64,000 nucleotides of DNA from Undaria pinnatifida (lineage: Eukaryota > Sar > Phaeophyceae > Laminariales > Alariaceae). A program made the position numbers and the translations under genes. The notes below the pieces were generated by a model. It saw nothing but the letters and a program-made list of their open reading frames with translations, ran no database searches and was not told the origin of the DNA. Position 1 is the first letter of the stretch. Each line of letters opens with the position of its first letter. The stretch covers positions 20,995,423 to 21,059,422 of the forward strand of contig JABAKD010000025.1 in assembly GCA_012845835.1 (NCBI GenBank). Reading direction: 5' to 3'. Below are positions 27,301 to 36,300 of the stretch, piece after piece.

Positions 27301-30300
27301 GCGCGAGTCTGCTAGGATCGCATCGATCTTGTCTACTCGCGATTTACCCTTTCCTATTATTTTCGCTATGTGTGTATCCCAAGAGCAGTCCTTCGAGATA
27401 TCTACGCCAAGGTACGTATACTGGCCTACGATCGGTTGGTCATCTTCTCCCTACTTCCATTTGAAAGTTACCGGACTCACCTTATCTTCGTTACGTACAC
27501 CTACTGCGCACTTTTTTACATTCGCTGTTACTCTCCACTTCCTAGTGTGCAGGGGTGGGGGGGAGGAAATGAACGCGAATATTCCCAGAACCGTGTTTGA
27601 GTCAGTCGGTTCTCGCCCCTTTCCTTTCCCGAACCTATGAAGAGGCCGCAATACACCATTCCCCGTCTTTGTCTCGGAGCGCGATGGACGCTCCGCGCCG
27701 TACATCTAACAAAGCGCTGTTAACCCTTTCACCCCTGCACAACACGCACCACACTGTTTCCAAGTAGAGTGTCCCCCAAAACATGATGGTCACCCTCTAA
27801 AGGGCTCAAACCGAATAGAGACTTCAAGGGGAAGAAGCGTCGGAGTAACGTGACGGCTACAAAATGGGTCACGCGAAGCAGCCCGGGTCCCTGATGCGGG
27901 AGGGGTTGCACCCTGAGCTACAACGGCGCAAGGACATCTCCAACACGCACACAGCATGATACCAACAGCCGTGATGCTGCGTGCTCCCACTGCTACATAG
28001 ACGGATGGAAGGGCGGCGCCTTGAAAGTGTGTGGTCATTTTACCTGGGTCCCAAAGGTCTAGCACTCAAAAAAATACGATTGCGAACTTGTCATGCATAC
28101 ATTAGCAGGAAGAGCGTGCTTCAGTACTAGTATCACCGTGCGGCACGCCAGCGGTACCGCTCGTTATACTGCAACCACTAACAAAAACATAAAACCCTAC
28201 ACTTCTGTTATCGCCAATAGAATACGAAAAAGTCGCCCTCTGAAAGCCCCAAAGGAGCAAGCATAATCTGTACGAGCGCTTTACCTCGCGCGATGCGTTC
28301 TCCCCCCCGTACATCGCTTCGGCACGGGAGGCCCTTTCCTCGAGGTCCTTCACGTTTTCCAGAAACGCCTCCTCCTGCGTTCACGGGGCGAAAAAGAAAA
28401 GCCGGCAGCGACGACCCACGACAAAACCAAGTCAGCGCGAGACTTGAATGTATCCCATTCAAAACTTCATCTGCGTTTTCGGGAAACCTCTCTCTCAAAT
28501 TGTGTGGGATGGTTTTGAAGCGGTACTACATCCACGTGTTGGAATAAAGTACTTGAAAATAGTGTGAGATGGGTTTCCCGTGGTAAAAAGGGCAAAACGG
28601 GGCGCGTATATGTGGTTCAAAGGCTGCGGCAGTCAACCCAGGACGTTCGCGTTGGTTGAACGCGAGAATGAAGATTCCGTAGACGCTGCGGGGGTGGGGG
28701 GCGGGGGCGGGGTAGAGTCGGAGAACCCTCATGGAACGTTTTCGATGACGCAATATGCACCAGGGCGTACTGCCGCAATACACGACAAGAGTCATCCCAC
28801 CGCAGGAGTTGCACTTTTCCGGCCAGAAGTTTCTGACCGATCTGATCGATCTGACTGATCTGTCCGGCTGAGCTCCACACGTGTGGAATTATTCGCTAGT
28901 ACGACAACTTTACCAACATTTTGTTGCATTTTACTCATGACTAGCGCATAGAAATGTTGGTCGGGTTGCGGGAACGGATGCCTTCGAAGTCATGTTCCGG
29001 GAGAGACATCGAGCTCCTCATGCTCAGAGCCTAGAAAATTCTTAGCATATTCTGCACTCCTACCGTGGGATGACTCACCAGCAGTAAGACCAAACAGAAA
29101 TGTTGACCCAGGCTGGGCTTCTTGTTCGGGAGGGTGTTCTACAGGCAAAGCTGAGTTTCAACCATTCAATCGGTCGTACTCACATCTGACGTTTTTCAAT
29201 TTTTAAAGCACAACCTCAGAAACACGCTGCGGTAGAGGCGAACCATTGTTTAACTCAGTGAGGCTCCTCATACGAGGAGCTCCATACGCAATCCAAAGAA
29301 TTTTTTTTGCGAAACATGAAAGCGCAACCCGACACGACCAATCTCACGTCCTAGGCACAAAACGAACAAAAATGCGAAAAACAAACGACATTCCAACAAT
29401 GTTGGGTTAAGGAGTCCCTACATTCGACGCGTTGTACGGCAGCCTCCCCGCGTTCTCTTTAACGAAATAGCCGGTTATAAAAACCAGATCCCGGACGTGT
29501 ATCGTGAAATCAGGTGCCCCTTGCCACCCCGACGTCCTCGTTCGATAGTCCTTTGCAAACAACGGAACATGCAAATATCTATTTCCATTGCATCCTTCCC
29601 CGTGTCGAGCAGTCATGCATGGAGCGTTAGCTCGAGAAACTCGCTGGTTTTTGGGGGGGGCTATCGTAGAATCATTCAGAAATTATTTTTTCCAAAAAGT
29701 GCTGCCGAGATCGTAGCAGGCGTCTTCAGCGTAACAGCTCCCGGATTTGTTACATTCCTCCGAAATATCAGCATGCTTTCCTTACCACCTTGATTCGTAC
29801 TAGGTTAGGTGTCCCGTGTGGTAGTGCTCCACCTTTCTAAAAAAAACGTACCAGGTATCGATAGAGCAAGTCTGTCGACACCTGCTAGAGGCCGACTTTT
29901 CTTGCAGCAACACTTCGTCGCAGAGTCGCCACTCAATAACACAGAACCATGCGACGATCGACGTCCAAACCAACATCAGAGAACGAGCACGTCGGTGAGC
30001 AGACACAGCAGGGCTCCCTCCCTAACAAGTGTTTTGCGGGGAATGTATACCCGCCCGGAAAAATAGTTCTACTAGCGTTCCTTCTAGCCCCCCCCACGCG
30101 GTTTTAACCCATGTACCACTGCATTCACGTTCTTGCGGACGAACTACTTGCAAATAGTGTGAGGCCATATAATGTGCTCTGTCTCCACATCAAACCATTT
30201 TTTCTACCCAAACGAAATAATCAGCACACCCAGTCTCCGTCCCGATTCTTCATCCAAAAAATATTCAGCAGTAAGAGGTTAAGCGCGTACACATTGCACC

Positions 30301-33300
30301 TACCCCACCAACCCCAAAGGGCAAAACTCGACTACTTCGGGTCCCACCTGTGCCGCGGCTGCTGCTCTCGTCCTGGCGGCCTCTGCTACCGCCCTCGCCA
30401 CGCGCCGCTCGCTGTCGCGTGTTGAGCTCGTCTGCGCCTCCACCTCCTCATTGAGGGCAGCCTCGCGCTCCAGCGTCTGCTGCAGGCGTTCCTCCAACAG
30501 AACTGCGTGCGCCTGTTCACAAGGTTCGGCGACAAACACCGACAATACAACGTGTCAGATATTACTTGTACTACCTCGAAAATATCCTACACAAAATTTT
30601 ACGTAGTTCGTCATGTTTGGCGCAGTTCGTTCTTCGTGCGAAATCAGTCACCATGACAACGTGTCAGATATTCCTCCGCGTGCGCTTTTTCATCTTGCGT
30701 GCGTAATAATCGCCACGGCAATGTGTCAGATATTACAACTTTTTATATTTTTCTTGCTGAACAAAATGTCCTGCACTGACTCCAAAAAACAACTTGTCCA
30801 CAAAAGCACGGGACGAAGAGACAATGTGTCAGATATTACGCCAACCCATTCACCATTGGAATAATATCCTCTTCACGGATTTCAAGCAGAAGAGTTCCCA
30901 TACAAAAGGGGGCGCAGTCGTTTTTCACGGGCAAAAAAATCACCATGACGCACGTTGTAAATATTTTTTCCGCAAAAAATATCGTACACAATTCCCAAGT
31001 AGTGCACCCTCCAACATGTGAGCGTACTTCTAAAGAGGTTAACATATTATCCACGTACATGCGTTGAAGTTCGTTTGATATACGAGTATAAGGCGGTGGG
31101 AATCAACGGGACGGGACGGGACGGGGGGGGGATAGGGAACGTTGGGATATAAAACGGCTTGGGAGTAAAGTCCGAAGCGCGTCGTACGGCGCTCGAGGAT
31201 AGTAAATCGGGGGAGGGGGGGAACGTGGAATGCCGCGACTACAAAATACGGCGCGGGAACGGGGCCCAAGCAGGTCGCATGTACAGTGCTCAAGGATAAG
31301 AAAACCTGGAAACATCCGCATGAGAACTTGAAAAAACGCGCTGTATCAAAGCTCTATTGGGTAGACACGCACGGGAACGGCGCACCATAATTTTTTGCAC
31401 GCCGTTACGTGCCCGAGGGTGTGGCTGGACCGTAGCGGGCAGTGCAGACCAAGGGGCAAGCGTAGGAGGCGGTACACAGTAGCATGATTAGATAAGGCGC
31501 AGGTTTCGAAGCTGAAATGTGCCACGATAGAGCATACCCGCAAGCTCGGTGACTGAGAGCCGGTTGAGCAAAGAGGAAACCCATAAGTGAGCCCGTTAGG
31601 GAGGGGTTACCTGTCTAACCCGCCGGGGGAGCAGCGACGAGGGGGGGTGGCGATGAAACAGGTGCCCTCGCTGGTGGCGGGCCAGTTGCGAAAGTTAGTC
31701 ATAAACATGCGACGACGTGTGGTTACCCTACTGAGAGCGGCAGAACGCTTAGCGATCATCCGGGACGTGGCGATTTCTCAGCGTCGTATTCCACACGATG
31801 AAGTATCTCGCCCCCACTTCTACTGTCCCCCTCTCCCTACTATGATGCCAGCGGGGTTCTTAACTAACACCGCCTACAGTCGTCTCGGATTATCAAGCCT
31901 CCGAATGGTACCGTACCATTCGACTCCTCCACTCAAGAAAAAAACAAAAAATTTCACGGAACGCCAGCTACCTAACTCTCCCCCCTCCCCACCCCTCTCA
32001 CCTGTCGAAAGAAAAAAAGGGGGGAGAGGAAGAGGAAGAAGGGAGAGGCACAGACTTCTGGCTGGGTTGGCCGACCCAGAGACTACCTCGATCTGCTGAC
32101 GCTCCCACCAAGAAACCCGACTCGCTTGTGCTCGACTCGGTCTTGCTAACCTACTCATGAGGTCTGCTCTCAACAGTGAGAGGGGAAGGCGCCAGTTTGC
32201 GCTCGTCTACCCGCGAGATCAAACACCCCTCCCCAGGCCCCGATATAAACATGCCTAATCCTCACTCAATAAATCGTGGTATGTCCACCACTACATCTAC
32301 GGAGACCGTTATTTCGTTTAACGGCAAATCTATCCTTTTTCTGCGTCGCATTCCACACGATGAAGCGCCATTTCGAACAGTCGGGAGCGGGTCACGCCAC
32401 AGGTGTTGCAGATGCCGGGGAGAGAGAAGTTCATTTTTAACTTCCTCTTTGGCAAAACACTACGGGAGTCCTCCCAAGCGGTAGTGGTGAGAAATATCAC
32501 CGACAATCGCGAAATTTGCACTGTGGCGGCTACGATCGCGTATCGACAGGCCCCAGCGTCCATGCAGTGGGCGCTTGCGGAGGGTTAAGGTTTTTCTGTT
32601 TCCAAGCGTCCTAGAAAACGGAGATGAGAGGGATTCTGGCGCTGACACGAGCGGAGATGACCTCGAACCTCCAGACTTGACTTGAGAGCAGCGGGCATGG
32701 AGGATAAGCGGGACACTTTGCACTCCTTCCGAATAGGGGGGGCGCTAGCTATGGATGTTACGGCCATGGATGTTTTCATGGAGTACGTCGGCGGGAGGTC
32801 TGTGGCCGTAGCCGGCAGATACGCAGGAGTGACAGCACCAGCGGCGACGTCAAGAGGATGCAAGCGCTCATGAGATAGGGGGTCCATAGACACAGACGCT
32901 GCTATCACTGTCGAGGTGTATTGTGGGGTCGTACGCAGGGTTCCCTCGAGACGACTAACTACAGCCGAACCCCAAAGGGGCTCGGTTAGAACTTCAGGGA
33001 TAGCACAGGAAGAAGAGCAACCCTTATTCAAAATTCGATGCAAACGAGCGACGGCATTGAGATAAGGGGGAAGAGGCAACACTTATGGGTGTAATCTCGT
33101 GCCGCCACAGAGAGGCCTCATTGATCCCAACTTATACACGAACTAAGCTACGTCGCAATGTTACAACCATAAATCTGAAACCATAAAAGTCGGGAGCCAG
33201 TGATACAGACCAAAAAACGACGAGCGCCATCAAATCAAGCGCCTAGGAAAAACTTGAGGCAATCCGAGTATTCGTGATGCCTCACGCTTGCCTCAACGAT

Positions 33301-36300
33301 TTTTTGCGTTGCAGTTTGAACACATCTCCTACACCACCAGCTAGGAGTGCTTCATGTGGCCGATGCTGACATTTTTTACAGCAATCGTGAATCGTTTTTG
33401 TCGATTTTTGCCCCTGGAGTCCCAGATGGGCGAACTCCTTCAGAACTGGAAGCACGGTTTTGGGGACAAACAACTTGGACATACTGTGGAATGATTTTTG
33501 GAGTACAAAGAAAAGGGTTAAGAACGCAGCAAGTGAGTCTCAAGAATCGGGGGAAAACAAAAAACTAGTGTCCGACCTCTTCCCCTCAAACACCTTGGCT
33601 TCTGTCGCTTCCCCTTCTGCTAGTTCCGCCCGATGCCCCGCTTCCCGCACCGCCGCCATGAAGGTGTCTTTCTCCGCGGCCCAGTCGCGGCGACCGTCTA
33701 GCAGAGCTTTCCGCGCCGTGAGAGCAGCACCTTCTTGTCGCCGCCTCTCGGTACTGGCCTCTGTTTCAGGGGGACGACGAAGGCAGGGGGGGGGTGGGGT
33801 GTAGCTGGTAAACATTATCATACAGGGCCGTAGGTGTTAGAACCATAGACCCTCGCATCCCTACAATGCCGGTTACTCAATCATTGTTAGGCATGGCCGT
33901 AGGGTTTAGACCATAAACCCTCGCCCCTCCACAACGCCCGCATGGAGCATTTTGCATTTTGGGCTTCCACTGACCAGGGCGGTTGGGGGGGTGTACACAA
34001 TATCATGCCAAGCCGTAGCCGTACGACTATAGACCCTCCCCTCGCATCCCTGCTATGCCGGGGCAGAGCACGTCAGGATTTCATCGACCCGGCAGACATT
34101 GCGCGCACGAAGCGCGAAGCGCCGTGAGGTGCTCGGCGAGTCGCAGGTGTTCAGCGAGTCGCATGGAGGATATCCTGCATCCCACTGCGAGCCACTTATG
34201 ACACGGACTTCGGCACCTTGTGCGGTTGTGTACATGGCGTTGGCATTAGCGGAATGTCTTGGGCATGGTATGCAGTTTCGGGCCAAAGTAGCATCCGCTT
34301 TTGAGTCGGTAAAAAGGGTTGGGGGAACAACATTCCCGTTGGCTTCGCCAATCCACGAAATGATACCGGGATACACAACCTACACCGCGTTGAGCCCAAA
34401 CGCGCGAAACACACATAAGTCAGAGCCGCAGGCACCACCCACCCGCCACCGCGCGGGGAAGACCCTGTCGCTATTTCTGTATTTCTGTCTCTCCGCCCCT
34501 CTCCTTCATTACATTTTCTCCCTGTCTGTATTATTTCCCTGTTCTCTTTCTCCCTCTCTCCCTTCCTCTCCAGCAGTACCTTCCGCCGCTGCCTTCTGCT
34601 GCCTGCGCTCGACCTCCAGCTGCTCCTTGTGTTGTCGTTCACAGTGGCGTAAGCGTGCGCGCAGACTCTGCCACCGAGCGACGGGCGGATTCAGGGTAGG
34701 CGGGAACGCACGGAGCATCAAGACACGGAAAACGCGGGGAAATCGATCGGCTGTGGCGCACAGGAATCGCACAATGGGAGTCGTTCCGCTAAGCCACAAA
34801 AGGCTCCGATGTTACATTCGGCAAGAAGTGCTGTCTGAACGCTGATATATCCGCAGATGAGCGACATGCGAATCACCCCCCCCCCTGGGTCTGGTAACTG
34901 AAAACCAGATGTGCTCCGTCCCGACATTGCAGGGATGCGAGCATCTATGTTCCTAGGGGCTACGGCCATGCATGATACGACCACCGCCCCCCCCAACCCC
35001 CCTACGCCTTACGAGTCGCCGGGGCATTCCCACCCGCTTCAAACGCCATGAGAAAGTCGTTCAGTCAAACATATGTACGCCCCCTACGGTTCCCGAACAT
35101 AAGCCTCCATACCCATGAACCACCCTCTGCCCGCGTTGACGATAGCAGCAAGCCCGAGCGAGGCCAGCACGCGTTCCCCGTTTCTATACAACAGCACGTC
35201 CGGGTGATGCTAGGTAATACTATCTGTTTTTCTTAAGCGCAAAATTGTCCACCCGCCGTACCTCTGCCGCCGTGGTCTGCAAGACAAGCTTCTCCGCCGC
35301 GGCCTCCGCCCTCGCCTCCGCCAGCGCCCTCGCCGCCGCAGCCTCGTCCGCGTCCCTTTGGCTCGCGCCCACTCGCTCCTGCGCCGCGCGCTCCACGGCC
35401 TGCGCCCGACGGCGCGCCATCTGATGCTCGCGTTCCCGCCGTTCGCGATCCCGGTCCTTCGCCTCGAGCTGCCGATGCAGCACTTGCAGGTCCCGGATGA
35501 AAGCCGCTCGCTCCTCTTTGAAGCACGCCTGAACCGTCGGCGTCGGTGCGTGTGTGTTGCGCCTCCGGTCTAAGGCTCCCCTTCTCCTCAACCTCGACTC
35601 GTTTGTGTTCCTTTCACCGTTTCCCCTCGGCTCGTCCGTTTTTTTGTCAACGTCTCCCGTCGACGCTATCCTGAGAGAGAGAGGCTCGTCGTGGTCGCGT
35701 TGGTTCCGATCCGTTTGGTTGCCCCTGCCGGTAGCAGCAGGAGACGAAAGGCATCTCACCACTTCCCCGCTCCCACCACCCTGCGATCGCAGAAGCGTTC
35801 GGCCTCGCCGCCAAGATCCTACGCTCGTCGACATGCAACCTTTCTCATGGAGGTGTGATGAAAACAAACGAGGCGATGACCCTTCCGTGGGCCCAGTCCT
35901 GTCATCGACACCATCGCTGCCGCTGTCACCATCGTTTTGGTCCGGTGCAGCCAGCGAGACCCAATCTTGCGGTCGCCGGCGTTCGGTGGGGGGGCTACCG
36001 GCGGAGGACCGTTCAAGCAACCGCAAATGTTGTCGCTCCAGTATTCTAGCGGCCACTTCGCCCTGAGATGCACCCCAGAGGTATCAAGGAAAAAAGAAAG
36101 CAAGGTGAACCGATAAACACGGGGAGAAAGTAAAACGTACCGTGCCATACTGCACAATACCTGGAAATAAATCATAGCGAAACCCTTCGACAGTAACCCT
36201 TTTTAGAACTTCAACTGCGTGCCCACATAAATTCCACATAGTTTGTCCCCCAAATACTTGGGTCCGGCTCTAAAAGGATTAACCGTATAGGATGCGTGGT

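Noticed and set aside
26765-27640. 291-codon plus-strand frame
   Set aside because: It is the antisense of the LINE remnant. The minus strand carries the recognisable reverse-transcriptase segments.
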